Positions 17,944 to 26,681 of a stretch of 30,484 bases of DNA are shown piece by piece. The stretch spans positions 1 through 30,484 of the forward strand of contig CAMCFT010000035.1 of NCBI GenBank assembly GCA_945874225.1, read 5' to 3'. The notes under the pieces are model-generated. The model searched no databases. It was not told the origin of the DNA and was given only the letters and a program-made list of their open reading frames with translations. This stretch comes from Flavobacterium psychrophilum. GTDB lineage: Bacteria; Bacteroidota; Bacteroidia; Flavobacteriales; Flavobacteriaceae. Position numbers and translations under genes: made by a program. The first letter of the stretch is position 1. Each line of letters opens with the position of its first letter.

Positions 17944-18026
17944 CATTGCGAGGAACGGGCGCCATCTCACTAAGTTGCTCAAATTGTGTGCTCGTGTTAG
18001 TGAGATGGCGCCCGTTCCTCGCAATG
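17944..18026. repeat. Perfect 29-bp inverted repeat (CATTGCGAGGAAC family), probable bidirectional terminator
   Basis: Arms 17944-17972 and 17998-18026 are perfect inverse copies with a 25-base loop. Each arm begins CATTGCGAGGAACGGGCGCC and continues ATCTCACTA. It is much more G/C-rich than its surroundings. It fills the gap between the convergent asmA and DUF2797 stop codons. Copies of the same core (GTCATTGCGAGG) occur at 24286 and 25578. Confidence 0.95.
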
Positions 18027-18031
18027 ACGTT

Positions 18032-18826
18032 TCAAATTTCGATTCGTACAACATATCCTTCGGAACTGCGAATGTTAAAAACTGTACCGTCTTCAAATAG
18101 TAGATATTGCCCTTTTATTCCAGTTAGTTTTCCCTGAAAATTAGGTGTTTTTTCTAGACTCAAACTGTTTATTTTTTTTGGATATTCCAGAACGGGAAAG
18201 TGCATTTCGTATAAATCATTTTTCTCTGCGTAAAAATATTCCTGAACTTCGGTGGGAATTAAGTTTTCGACTTTCAATCTTTCAGCAATTAAATCTACTT
18301 GTTCGACATCGTTTTGAAGCATTTTACGCCAATTCGTTTTGTCGGCATAATGGTTTTTCAAAGCAACTTCAGTAATACCTGCCAGATAACGATTGGGAAC
18401 TTCCACAATAGAAATGGCTTGTGTTGCGCCCTGGTCAATCCAACGCGTAGGCATTTGAGTTTTTCTGGTAACACCTACTTTGACTTCACTTGATAAAGCC
18501 AAATAAACGATATGTGGCTGCAATTGTACTTTTTCTTCATAAACCAAATCTCTGTCCTGAATGCCAAGATGAGCCGTGCTTAATTCAGGTTTCATAATCC
18601 AATCGCCAACAGCTGGACTGGAATAAAAACAATCGTAACAAAATCCCTGACGGTAAATCTTTTTCTTTTTGCCGCAATTCAAACATTGGTACCCCACAAA
18701 ATTGATTTCCAGATTTTTGTTCAGCAATTGATTCACGTTCAAAAAACTGTTTTCAAAAACCAAATAATATTGAATTGGATTCCCAAATTCGGTTTGCATT
18801 TTAGAAAGTACACCTTCGTATGTCAT
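18032..18826 (-). CDS. DUF2797 protein with zinc ribbon and GIY-YIG-like core
   Basis: A 264-residue protein of the DUF2797 family. A treble-clef or ribbon-like Cys set is visible: CLNC (48-51) and CYDC (63-66). The best-conserved block is HIVYLALSSEVKVGVTRKTQ (105-124), followed by MPTRWIDQGA and GITEVALKNHY. The order Y108, KVGVT (116-120), Arg128, Glu153 mirrors the GIY...YIG...R...E pattern of GIY-YIG nucleases. A nucleic-acid role is therefore an inference, not shown. The C-terminal 40 residues form a small beta domain (GKLTGIKGQYLLFEDGTVFN). The gene is convergent with asmA and divergent from GH3. No biochemical function is established for the family to my knowledge. Confidence 0.85.
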   Translation of the reverse strand: MTYEGVLSKMQTEFGNPIQYYLVFENSFLNVNQLLNKNLEINFVGYQCLNCGKKKKIYRQGFCYDCFYSSPAVGDWIMKPELSTAHLGIQDRDLVYEEKVQLQPHIVYLALSSEVKVGVTRKTQMPTRWIDQGATQAISIVEVPNRYLAGITEVALKNHYADKTNWRKMLQNDVEQVDLIAERLKVENLIPTEVQEYFYAEKNDLYEMHFPVLEYPKKINSLSLEKTPNFQGKLTGIKGQYLLFEDGTVFNIRSSEGYVVRIEI

Positions 18827-18832
18827 ATATTG

Positions 18833-18974
18833 GATTTACGATATTTGATATTAGATTTAAAAATAGAGAAAGTAAAAAAAAAATACTATTTTTGATAACG
18901 TCGTAAAGTTAGCATTTGTTACTCGATATTCATATCAAATATCGTAAATCAAATATTGCAAATCGTAAATCAAA
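18833..18974. repeat. ATCGTAAATC repeat cluster between divergent genes
   Basis: GATTTACGATATTTGATAT (18833-18851) is a perfect 19-bp inverse of ATATCAAATATCGTAAATC (18932-18950). ATCGTAAATCAAA also recurs directly at 18941-18953 and 18962-18974, ending 3 bases before the GH3 ATG. The cluster occupies the whole gap between the DUF2797 and GH3 start codons and so lies in the 5' leader of the GH3 transcript. The 12 bases ATCGTAAATCAA are also found at the 3' end of the GH3 gene (20490-20501). Confidence 0.85.
18887..18894 (+). promoter_or_regulatory. Promoter element (TATTTTTG) for the GH3 operon
   Basis: TATTTTTG matches TAnnTTTG and lies between the arms of the 19-bp inverted repeat, 83 bases before the ATG at 18978. 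The right arm would be at the start of the transcript. Confidence 0.45.
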
Positions 18975-18977
18975 AAA

Positions 18978-20504
18978 ATGCCAATAGCTGTAATCAATTC
19001 TTTTGCTTCTTGGGTTCTTAAACAAAGAATCCATCAAATAGAACTTTTTTTAAAATACCCAAATGAAGTTCAGGAAGAGTTGTTGATGAACTTGATTCGA
19101 GCTTCAGAAAATACAATTGTGGGTCAAAAATACGATTATGCTTCCATAAATTCATATGCCACTTTCGCCGAAAGAGTTCCCGTTTCTACCTATGAAGAGT
19201 TACACCCTTTGTTAGAACGCACTCGAAAAGGCGAACAGAATGTTTTCTGGGAAACTCCCGTAAAATGGTTTGCCAAATCTAGCGGAACTACAAATGCCAA
19301 AAGTAAATTTATCCCTGTAAGTCCTGAAGCATTGGAAGATTGCCATTACAAAGCGGGCAAGGATTTGTTGTGTATGTATTTGAACAACAACGAAAATTCC
19401 GAAATGTTTTTGGGAAAAAGTCTTCGCCTTGGGGGAAGTTCCCAAATTTATGAAGACAACAATACTTTTTTTGGGGATTTATCCGCCATTTTAATTGAAA
19501 ATATGCCGCTTTGGGCTGATTTTAGCAGTACTCCAAATAAGGAAATTTCGTTGATGAGCGATTGGGCAACGAAACTTCCTGCGATAATAAATGAAGTCAA
19601 AAACGAAAATGTTACCAGTTTTGCCGGTGTTCCTTCTTGGATGTTGGTTTTAATGAATAAATTGCTTGAAGAAACCGGTAAAGGAAATTTACTGGAATTA
19701 TGGCCAAATCTGGAAGTTTATTTTCACGGTGGCGTTAGTTTTGAACCCTATCGAGAACAATATAAAAAAATTCTGCCGAAAAGTGATTTCAAATATTATG
19801 AAATATACAATGCTTCCGAAGGATTTTTTGCCATTCAGGATTTGAATGATTCTAGCGATTTATTGCTAATGCTGGATTACGGCATTTTCTATGAATTCAT
19901 TCCAATGGATACTTTTGGAACGCCAAATCAAAAAACGATTCGATTGTCAGAAGTGGAACTTTTTAAAAATTATGCTATTGTCATTACTACAAATTCTGGT
20001 TTGTGGCGTTATTTAATAGGTGATACAGTTCGTTTTACGTCATTGAATCCATACCGAATTCGGGTGACAGGAAGAACGAAGCATCATATTAATGTTTTTG
20101 GCGAAGAACTAATGGTCGAAAATACTGATCAGGCTATTGCCAAAGCGTGTCAAATCACCAGAACCGAAATAGTAGATTACACCGTTGCTCCCGTTTTTAT
20201 GAAAGATAAGGATAAAGGAGCTCACGAATGGATGATTGAGTTCAAGAAAAATCCGGAGGATGTGACGACTTTCCAAAAAATATTGGACGAAACCTTGCAA
20301 TCCTTAAATTCTGATTACGAGGCAAAACGATTTAATAATATGACGCTGAATCCTTTGATTATAAATGTTGCCCGCGAAAATTTATTTTACGATTGGTTAA
20401 AAGATAAAGACAAATTGGGCGGACAACATAAAATTCCGAGATTGTCCAACGAAAGAGACTACTTGGAACAACTGAAAAATATGCAAATTATCGTAAATCA
20501 ATAA
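18978..20504 (+). CDS. GH3 auxin-responsive-promoter-family adenylating enzyme
   Basis: A 508-residue member of the GH3 branch of the ANL (acyl-adenylate) superfamily. Plant members conjugate amino acids to jasmonate or auxin; bacterial substrates are unknown. The ATP phosphate loop is KSSGTTNAKSKFIPVS (SSGTT at 101-105). YNASEGFFAIQ is the second nucleotide motif. LWRYLIGDTVRF and VTGRTKHHINVFGEELM form the hinge and C-terminal lid. Length is typical of bacterial GH3. The ATG follows a repeat-rich leader. Two small lipoprotein genes follow, 1 and 135 bases downstream of the stop. It probably makes an acyl-AMP and an amide; the acid and amine cannot be named. Confidence 0.92.
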   Translation: MPIAVINSFASWVLKQRIHQIELFLKYPNEVQEELLMNLIRASENTIVGQKYDYASINSYATFAERVPVSTYEELHPLLERTRKGEQNVFWETPVKWFAKSSGTTNAKSKFIPVSPEALEDCHYKAGKDLLCMYLNNNENSEMFLGKSLRLGGSSQIYEDNNTFFGDLSAILIENMPLWADFSSTPNKEISLMSDWATKLPAIINEVKNENVTSFAGVPSWMLVLMNKLLEETGKGNLLELWPNLEVYFHGGVSFEPYREQYKKILPKSDFKYYEIYNASEGFFAIQDLNDSSDLLLMLDYGIFYEFIPMDTFGTPNQKTIRLSEVELFKNYAIVITTNSGLWRYLIGDTVRFTSLNPYRIRVTGRTKHHINVFGEELMVENTDQAIAKACQITRTEIVDYTVAPVFMKDKDKGAHEWMIEFKKNPEDVTTFQKILDETLQSLNSDYEAKRFNNMTLNPLIINVARENLFYDWLKDKDKLGGQHKIPRLSNERDYLEQLKNMQIIVNQ

Positions 20505-20505
20505 A

Positions 20506-20631
20506 ATGAAAAAATTAATTTTAATAGCGTTTGTTCTTTCCTTTTTGACTTCTTGTGGACCACATAGAATGAGTTGTGGTGCAAGAGGGATTTGTGAAAG
20601 CAACGTGAAAATCATCAAAAAAAATATTTGA
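20506..20631 (+). CDS. Very small lipoprotein, 41 residues
   Basis: ATG at 20506, one base after the GH3 stop, to TGA at 20629-20631. The protein reads MKKLILIAFVLSFLTSC then GPHRMSCGARGICESNV and KIIKKNI. It has a lipoprotein signal with lipobox LTSC, leaving a mature lipopeptide of about 25 residues with two more Cys. The tight coupling to GH3 suggests one transcript. It shows no known domain. The clean signal peptide and lipobox argue that it is real despite its size. Confidence 0.7.
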   Translation: MKKLILIAFVLSFLTSCGPHRMSCGARGICESNVKIIKKNI

Positions 20632-20639
20632 AATAAAAT

Positions 20640-21122
20640 ATGCTAAAAAATAATAAAATAACGATAAGTGTCTTGTTGCTCTTTTTTACTTTAATAAGTT
20701 GCGACGGAACTTTAGGTGGTTTTAATATTGTAAGTTTTCCAGTATCGAAGAAAAGAATAGAGATTGCAATTGATAGTTTGTATTCTAAAAACCCAGAATA
20801 TAAAATTCCTGCAAAATGGGAAGAACAAAACAACTGGTCGAAACGTGGTTACGATTTTTTAGAAAGTCGTATATTTTACTTTAAAGAAAAACCAGAAGAA
20901 ATGTATTATATTTCATTTATTGGAGAAGAAGAAACTTTTAAAGACACTACTCACATAGACATTGCTATTCGTTCCGTTTTTGTTGGAAGGAAAATGGACT
21001 GGTTAAAACAAGAAGATTTTAGCAAAGAAGAAGAAAGTAGAATACAAACAAGATTTAAAACGGAAATAATATCAAAGCTTGAAAAATATACTAATAGTAA
21101 TGCTAAAGATTTAGGGAAATAA
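20640..21122 (+). CDS. Hypothetical lipoprotein, 160 residues
   Basis: A signal peptide (ITISVLLLFFTLIS) ends at the lipobox LISC (Cys at about residue 21), then DGTLGGF. The mature part is charged and mixed alpha/beta: KKRIEIAIDSLYSKNPEY, WSKRGYDFLE, EEMYYISFIGEEE and a long Glu/Lys-rich C-terminal helix. It starts 8 bases after the preceding small lipoprotein gene and ends ahead of a shared hairpin terminator. I do not recognise the family; it is probably a periplasmic or outer-membrane lipid-anchored protein. Confidence 0.82.
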   Translation: MLKNNKITISVLLLFFTLISCDGTLGGFNIVSFPVSKKRIEIAIDSLYSKNPEYKIPAKWEEQNNWSKRGYDFLESRIFYFKEKPEEMYYISFIGEEETFKDTTHIDIAIRSVFVGRKMDWLKQEDFSKEEESRIQTRFKTEIISKLEKYTNSNAKDLGK

Positions 21123-21151
21123 AGATTCTCCAATTCACACTATTAACGAAT

Positions 21152-21190
21152 AAAGCTCAAAAAACATATATTTTTGAGCTTTATTTTTTA
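21152..21190. terminator. Bidirectional terminator between convergent genes
   Basis: AAAGCTCAAAAA (21152-21163) and TTTTTGAGCTTT (21171-21182) form a perfect 12-bp stem with a 7-base loop. It is followed by a T run on the plus strand and A-rich sequence on the other side. It serves the lipoprotein gene (+) and serB (-). Confidence 0.85.
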
Positions 21191-21202
21191 ATTTACTTGG
21201 GT

Positions 21203-22441
21203 TTACTCCTCCTGCATCATATCAATATGTCTGTCGTGGTAGCCCAATAAGTATAAAATACCGTCAAGACCTAGACTAGAAATGGATGTGGCTGCATTTT
21301 CTTTTACTTTTGGTTTGGCGTGAAAAGCAATTCCTAAACCTGCCAGGTTCAACATAGGCAAATCATTCGCACCATCACCCACAGCAATGGTTTGGTTGAT
21401 GTGTATGCCTTCTTTTTCGGCAATGGCTTTTAGGTATTCGGCTTTCTTTTGACCATCCACAATTTCGCCCAAATAGTTACCCGTTAGTTTACCATCTTTA
21501 ATTTCCAATTGATTGGCATAAACGTAATCAATCCCCAATTCCTTTTGTAAATAATCTCCAAAGTAGGTGAATCCTCCTGATAGAATAGCAGTTTTATAGC
21601 CGTAATATTTTAAGGCTCTCATCAAGCGATGCGCTCCTTTTGTTATGGGTAGATTTATGGCAACATTATGAAGTACTTCTTCACTCAAGCCTTCTAACAA
21701 AGCCATGCGTTTTTTGAAGCTTTCGCTAAAATCAATTTCGCCATTCATAGCAGATTCTGTGATGGCTCTGACTTGTTCGCCAACGCCATTTAATTCAGCC
21801 AATTCGTCAATTACTTCGGTTTGAATTAAAGTAGAATCCATATCAAAACACACCAAACGTCTATTTCTTCTATACATATTATCTTCTTGAAAAGAGATAT
21901 CTACATCATACTTTCCTGAAATTTCCATAAAATTAGCTGTCATCAGCGTTTTATCGACAATATTCCCAGTTACAGATAATTGTACGCAAGAACGAGGATA
22001 TTCTTCTTTCTCCACCACCGAAGTTCTTCCTGTAAGTCTTATGATAGAATCAATATTTAATTTTTGATCTGACATTATTTTGGTTACTGCTGCCAATTGC
22101 TTAGCCGTCAGGGTTTCGCCCAAAACATTGATGATATAACGTTGCTTGCTTTGTCCTTTTACCCAAATTTCGTAATCAGGAATAGAAATCGGAATAAACT
22201 TAACATTAATTCCTAATTCATAGGCTTTAAACAATAAATCTTTCAATACTGGCGCTGAAGAAGAGCCTGCTTTTATTTCAAATAAGATTCCCAAAGATAA
22301 CGTATCGTGAATATCGGCTTGACCAATATCTAAAATAATGGCATCATAATTTGCCAATATGGATGTTAATCCAGCTGTTACCCCTGGTTTGTCCTGGCCA
22401 GAAACTTTTAATAAAATTATCTCTTTATCGTCTATGATCAT
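21203..22441 (-). CDS. serB: Phosphoserine phosphatase with N-terminal ACT domains
   Basis: A 412-residue HAD-family enzyme for the last step of serine synthesis (phosphoserine to serine). The first about 190 residues are ACT-like regulatory sequence (ILLKVSGQDKPGVTAGLTSIL, here ILLKVSGQDKPGVT then AGLTSIL; and RYIINVLGETLTAKQLAAV). HAD motif I is CFDMDSTL, with Asp200 and Asp202. ILSGGFTYFG is motif II. GDGANDLPML is motif IV. Its length resembles the ACT-containing SerB2 type of mycobacteria, where serine feedback acts through the ACT domains; regulation here is inferred. The ATG at 22441 is chosen over an in-frame TTG at 22480. Confidence 0.94.
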   Translation of the reverse strand: MIIDDKEIILLKVSGQDKPGVTAGLTSILANYDAIILDIGQADIHDTLSLGILFEIKAGSSSAPVLKDLLFKAYELGINVKFIPISIPDYEIWVKGQSKQRYIINVLGETLTAKQLAAVTKIMSDQKLNIDSIIRLTGRTSVVEKEEYPRSCVQLSVTGNIVDKTLMTANFMEISGKYDVDISFQEDNMYRRNRRLVCFDMDSTLIQTEVIDELAELNGVGEQVRAITESAMNGEIDFSESFKKRMALLEGLSEEVLHNVAINLPITKGAHRLMRALKYYGYKTAILSGGFTYFGDYLQKELGIDYVYANQLEIKDGKLTGNYLGEIVDGQKKAEYLKAIAEKEGIHINQTIAVGDGANDLPMLNLAGLGIAFHAKPKVKENAATSISSLGLDGILYLLGYHDRHIDMMQEE

Positions 22442-22506
22442 TTTTATTTGAATTGATTTACAGTGGGCAAAAATCGACAATCTATTGCTTATAAAAAAGA
22501 ATATCC

Positions 22507-22526
22507 CCTATTTTTTCACAAATAGG
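22507..22526. other. Short hairpin ahead of serB
   Basis: CCTATTT, six-base loop, AAATAGG. It lies between the groEL terminator and the serB start. It has no T run, and I assign no role. Confidence 0.4.
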
Positions 22527-22589
22527 TAAAACCATTCAAACTTTCGGGCTTTGTCAGCAAAAACTCTAGATTATAAAAATATTGGCTGT

Positions 22590-22622
22590 AAAAAAACCTG
22601 CTCCAATAAAGGAACAGGTTTC
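22590..22622 (-). terminator. Intrinsic terminator of groES-groEL
   Basis: AACCTGCTCC and GGAACAGGTT pair with one mismatch around AATAAA. On the minus strand a run of T follows. It lies about 32 bases past the groEL stop. Confidence 0.8.
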
Positions 22623-22653
22623 TGAATTATTTATTCTAATTTGGAATTTAAAA

Positions 22654-24314
<1,661 letters not shown>

Positions 24315-24380
24315 CTCTTTATTAAGTTATTTTTTTCGTTTAATATGTTTCAAGTTGTCTTGATACTTAATTCTTTGGAA

Positions 24381-24656
24381 TTATACAATCGCAAGAATAT
24401 CGTCCTCACGCATAATCAAATAATCTTTTCCGTCTAGTTTCAATTCTGTACCGGCATATTTTCCGTAAAGAACAGAATCTCCAACTTTTACAGTCATTTC
24501 GTGGTCTTTTGTGCCTTTTCCAACAGCAACGACAGTTCCCTTTTGCGGTTTTTCTTTTGCGTTATCCGGAATAAAAATCCCTGAGGCAGTTTTTGTTTCA
24601 GCTGCTACTGGTTCAATAAGAACGCGGTCTGAAAGCGGTTTGATATTTAAAGCCAT
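24381..24656 (-). CDS. groES: Co-chaperonin GroES (10 kDa)
   Basis: A 91-residue lid of the GroEL chamber. The family order is intact: [12 protein letters not shown], the mobile loop [20 protein letters not shown] (19-38) whose hydrophobic tip GIFIP binds Gro[32 protein letters not shown] and [13 protein letters not shown]. It is first in the groES-groEL unit and is separated from secG by a strong terminator, so a promoter must lie within 24657-24746. I could not find a clean TAnnTTTG match there. Confidence 0.98.
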   Translation of the reverse strand: MALNIKPLSDRVLIEPVAAETKTASGIFIPDNAKEKPQKGTVVAVGKGTKDHEMTVKVGDSVLYGKYAGTELKLDGKDYLIMREDDILAIV

Positions 24657-24746
24657 AATGATATAATATTTTGTTATTATTAATTTGATAAGAATCGGAT
24701 TTCAGAAATTATGCCAACAGTTGAAAACTGACATTTTTTCTTAAAA

Positions 24747-24776
24747 AAAATGCCAGCTTTGACAGGCTGGCATTTT
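24747..24776 (-). terminator. Intrinsic terminator after secG
   Basis: AAAATGCCAGC (24747-24757) and GCTGGCATTTT (24766-24776) form a perfect 11-bp stem with an 8-base loop. It is followed on the minus strand by a T run. It closes the lptE-TPR-secG unit and isolates groES. Confidence 0.88.
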
Positions 24777-24796
24777 ATATATTTTGATGTAAAAAA

Positions 24797-25141
24797 TTAT
24801 TTTGCTGGAGTTGTTCCGACAGGTGCATTTTGAACCGGAGCAGCTGGCGTTGGAGTGCTTGAAGCTGGTGTTTCTGTTTTATCAATAATTTTTGAATCAC
24901 TTTCGCCTAATGATCCTCCAAAACTTAAACTTGAAAGTAAAATAAGTACAATTAATATTGTTGCTAATGTCCAAGTGCTTTTATCTAAAAAGTCTGTAGT
25001 TTTTTGTACACCACCAATTTGTGTTGATCCACCTAATGATGAAGAAAGTCCACCGCCTTTAGGGTTTTGAACCATTATTACTACTACTAGTAAGAAACAA
25101 ACTATTGTTATTAAAACTAAAAAAATTGAAAATGTGCTCAT
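24797..25141 (-). CDS. secG: Preprotein translocase subunit SecG
   Basis: A 114-residue auxiliary subunit of the SecYEG channel. Two transmembrane helices are visible: FSIFLVLITIVCFLLVVVIM (about 4-23) and ATILIVLILLSSL (about 60-72). The conserved loop VQNPKGGGLSSSLGGSTQ (24-41) lies between them. The C-terminal tail is Pro/Thr/Ala-rich and longer than in E. coli, which is usual in Bacteroidota. It starts 3 bases after the TPR gene stop, so the two are translationally close and co-transcribed. Confidence 0.95.
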   Translation of the reverse strand: MSTFSIFLVLITIVCFLLVVVIMVQNPKGGGLSSSLGGSTQIGGVQKTTDFLDKSTWTLATILIVLILLSSLSFGGSLGESDSKIIDKTETPASSTPTPAAPVQNAPVGTTPAK

Positions 25142-25144
25142 TGT

Positions 25145-26014
25145 TTAATTATTATTTTGTTGTAAAATCTTAATATCCGAGATTCGGTCTGCAAAGAAAC
25201 TACTTTTTTCTGGATATTTCAAAATTAATATCTCATAAGCTTGTATTGCTTTTTGATATTTTTTTTGCTCTAGGTAAACTCTTGCTAAAGTTTCGGTCAT
25301 TAAGTAGGAATTGTCTGTTTTATTTGTTTCGAAAGAAGTATCTGATTCTCCGCCTTTTTTTATTGGAGAAATTTTTGGACTGGCTTGAATAAACTTATCA
25401 ATTAATTCCGCTTTTTTCTTTTTATCCTCGTCCAATGCAGTTGTTTTAGAATTGACTTCGCTTTCTTTTTCTCTTTCTATTGGTTGAGTTCTGGAGAGTT
25501 GGAGCCATTCTTGAAAGGAATGTTTTTCGTTTATAGAGAAACCCAAAGGCTTCCCGATTTCCAAGTTTTCTTTGGCTGTCATTGCGAGGTTCAAATTAAT
25601 CTCTTTTTCGGCAGTTTCAATTTGGGAAGAACTTATTATAGTAGTAAGAATGGATTGTTCTAAGGTATTTGTTTTTGGCTCAAGCCTTATTTCCGGCTTA
25701 ATCACTTCAGAGTCAACAACACTAATGTCAAGAAGTTCTAATATTTTCTTGTCGTATAATCCTTTTTGGATTGCAACGAAAGTATCTGAAGTGATGAAGT
25801 CAAATAAAACGGTTCTGTCTGTGGTATGAGCTGCTGTAACTTTTAGTGCGTAATTATACCTAAAACTATTTTCATTAAAAAGCCCTTTCAATCGTAAAGC
25901 TCTGGCGCTTTGAAAAAACGGAAATTCATCCAGCACTTTTCCCAATGCATCAGTTTGCTTCTCATTGATAGCGTCTGGTTTGTTAATTAAATAAGTATAA
26001 TCGGTTACGTTCAT
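25145..26014 (-). CDS. TPR-containing protein of the lptE-secG cluster
   Basis: A 289-residue cytoplasmic-looking protein of unknown function with no signal peptide. The N-terminal about 95 residues are helical (YTYLINKPDAINEKQTDALG, FPFFQSARALRLKGLF, FRYNYALKVTAAHT). A variable, charged middle follows (about 100-230). The C-terminus has one or two tetratricopeptide helices (YLMTETLARVYLEQKKYQKA then IQAYEILILKYPEKSSFFAD). The ATG at 26014 is chosen. An upstream in-frame extension to 26056 would be encoded by intergenic direct repeats and is unlikely. The middle region holds a 12-base exact match to the GTCATTGCGAGG repeat (25578-25589) read in frame as LAMT. Confidence 0.85.
   Translation of the reverse strand: MNVTDYTYLINKPDAINEKQTDALGKVLDEFPFFQSARALRLKGLFNENSFRYNYALKVTAAHTTDRTVLFDFITSDTFVAIQKGLYDKKILELLDISVVDSEVIKPEIRLEPKTNTLEQSILTTIISSSQIETAEKEINLNLAMTAKENLEIGKPLGFSINEKHSFQEWLQLSRTQPIEREKESEVNSKTTALDEDKKKKAELIDKFIQASPKISPIKKGGESDTSFETNKTDNSYLMTETLARVYLEQKKYQKAIQAYEILILKYPEKSSFFADRISDIKILQQNNN
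25578..25609. repeat. Decayed GTCATTGCGAGG repeat inside the TPR gene
   Basis: GTCATTGCGAGG at 25578-25589 is identical to the copy at 24286. The following 20 positions match that copy at 11 positions without gaps, including AATCTC. It lies in the poorly conserved middle of the reading frame and does not interrupt it. Confidence 0.55.
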
Positions 26015-26021
26015 ATTTTTA

Positions 26022-26081
26022 GTGTTCAGTTTTCGGTGTTCAGTATTCAGATGCAAACTGCAAACTGATCACTGCAAACTG
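26022..26081. repeat. GTGTTCAGT / GCAAACTG direct repeats
   Basis: GTGTTCAGT occurs at 26022-26030 and 26036-26044 (plus a variant TATTCAG). GCAAACTG occurs at 26053-26060, 26060-26067 and 26074-26081. They fill the gap between lptE and the TPR gene. Confidence 0.75.
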
Positions 26082-26084
26082 GTT

Positions 26085-26588
26085 TTACCATTTTGCTAAT
26101 GATTCGTTGAATACGTCTTGTGTAATTCTTTCGAAAATCACTTTTATTGCGCTATCCTTTGTTGTGCCTGTAAGTTGCTGTGATGCTGGATAATCAAAGA
26201 AAAATTCGAATGGTTTCTCAAAATTATCTGCTTCTTTATTTTTATTGGTAAACCTGACATTTACTCTGATTGTCAATCTATTTTGTGCAGCTTGAATATC
26301 GGCAGTTGCCATCATAGGCGTTATTCTGTAATCCGTAATTTCTCCTTCGTATGTTAAATCGCCCCCATTTTTCACCATATTCAGGTTGGTTTGATTCTGG
26401 ATAATATCTTGTAATGTTAGGGTAAAAGTCCTGTCAATACCTGGTTCAATCAACTCGGCATTGTTAGGAAAAAAATTAACCTGAAAAGTTTTTGCATCAA
26501 TTTTACCAGTTCCGGTGAAGTTATAAACCGAACATCCGCTGAAGGTAAATAGAAGTGCAAGAGCAATGATATAGTGTAAGTGCTTCAT
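26085..26588 (-). CDS. lptE: LPS-assembly lipoprotein LptE
   Basis: A 167-residue outer-membrane lipoprotein that plugs the LptD translocon delivering lipopolysaccharide to the cell surface. The signal peptide MKHLHYIIALALLFTFSGC has a lipobox and Cys19, followed by SVYNFTGTGKIDAKTFQVN, PGIDRTFTLTLQDIIQNQT, GDLTYEGEITDYRITPM and VRFTNKN, the usual LptE pattern in Bacteroidota. The ATG at 26588 is chosen because it gives a clean signal peptide and lies just after a promoter element. ATG 26618 and TTG 26648 would add an atypical extension. It sits between the sigma-54 activator and the TPR-secG pair. Confidence 0.92.
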   Translation of the reverse strand: MKHLHYIIALALLFTFSGCSVYNFTGTGKIDAKTFQVNFFPNNAELIEPGIDRTFTLTLQDIIQNQTNLNMVKNGGDLTYEGEITDYRITPMMATADIQAAQNRLTIRVNVRFTNKNKEADNFEKPFEFFFDYPASQQLTGTTKDSAIKVIFERITQDVFNESLAKW

Positions 26589-26605
26589 TTTATATTTAAA
26601 AAAGT

Positions 26606-26613
26606 CAAAGATA
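26606..26613 (-). promoter_or_regulatory. Promoter element (TATCTTTG) for lptE
   Basis: TATCTTTG on the minus strand lies 17 bases ahead of the chosen lptE ATG and downstream of a hairpin after the sigma-54 activator gene. It suggests that lptE, the TPR gene and secG can be transcribed independently of the activator gene. It also argues against the two longer lptE starts. Confidence 0.5.
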
Positions 26614-26650
26614 TTCATTTTTAGTGTCAATTCATTATTCAGTTTCAACT

Positions 26651-26680
26651 CCCTCTCCTTTGGAGAGGGTCGGGGTGAGG
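26651..26680. repeat. CCCTCTCC-TTT-GGAGAGGG hairpin repeat
   Basis: The 8-bp perfect arms CCCTCTCC (26651-26658) and GGAGAGGG (26662-26669) are followed by TCGGGGTGAGG. It begins 1 base after the stop codon of the sigma-54 activator gene. It resembles a dispersed repeat that I have seen in many Bacteroidota genomes. It may act as a transcript end, although no T run follows on the minus strand. Confidence 0.7.
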
Positions 26681-26681
26681 T

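Noticed and set aside
24657..24746. Search for a CIRCE-type HrcA operator ahead of groES
   Set aside because: No TTAGCACTC/GAGTGCTAA pair or close variant is present in the gap.
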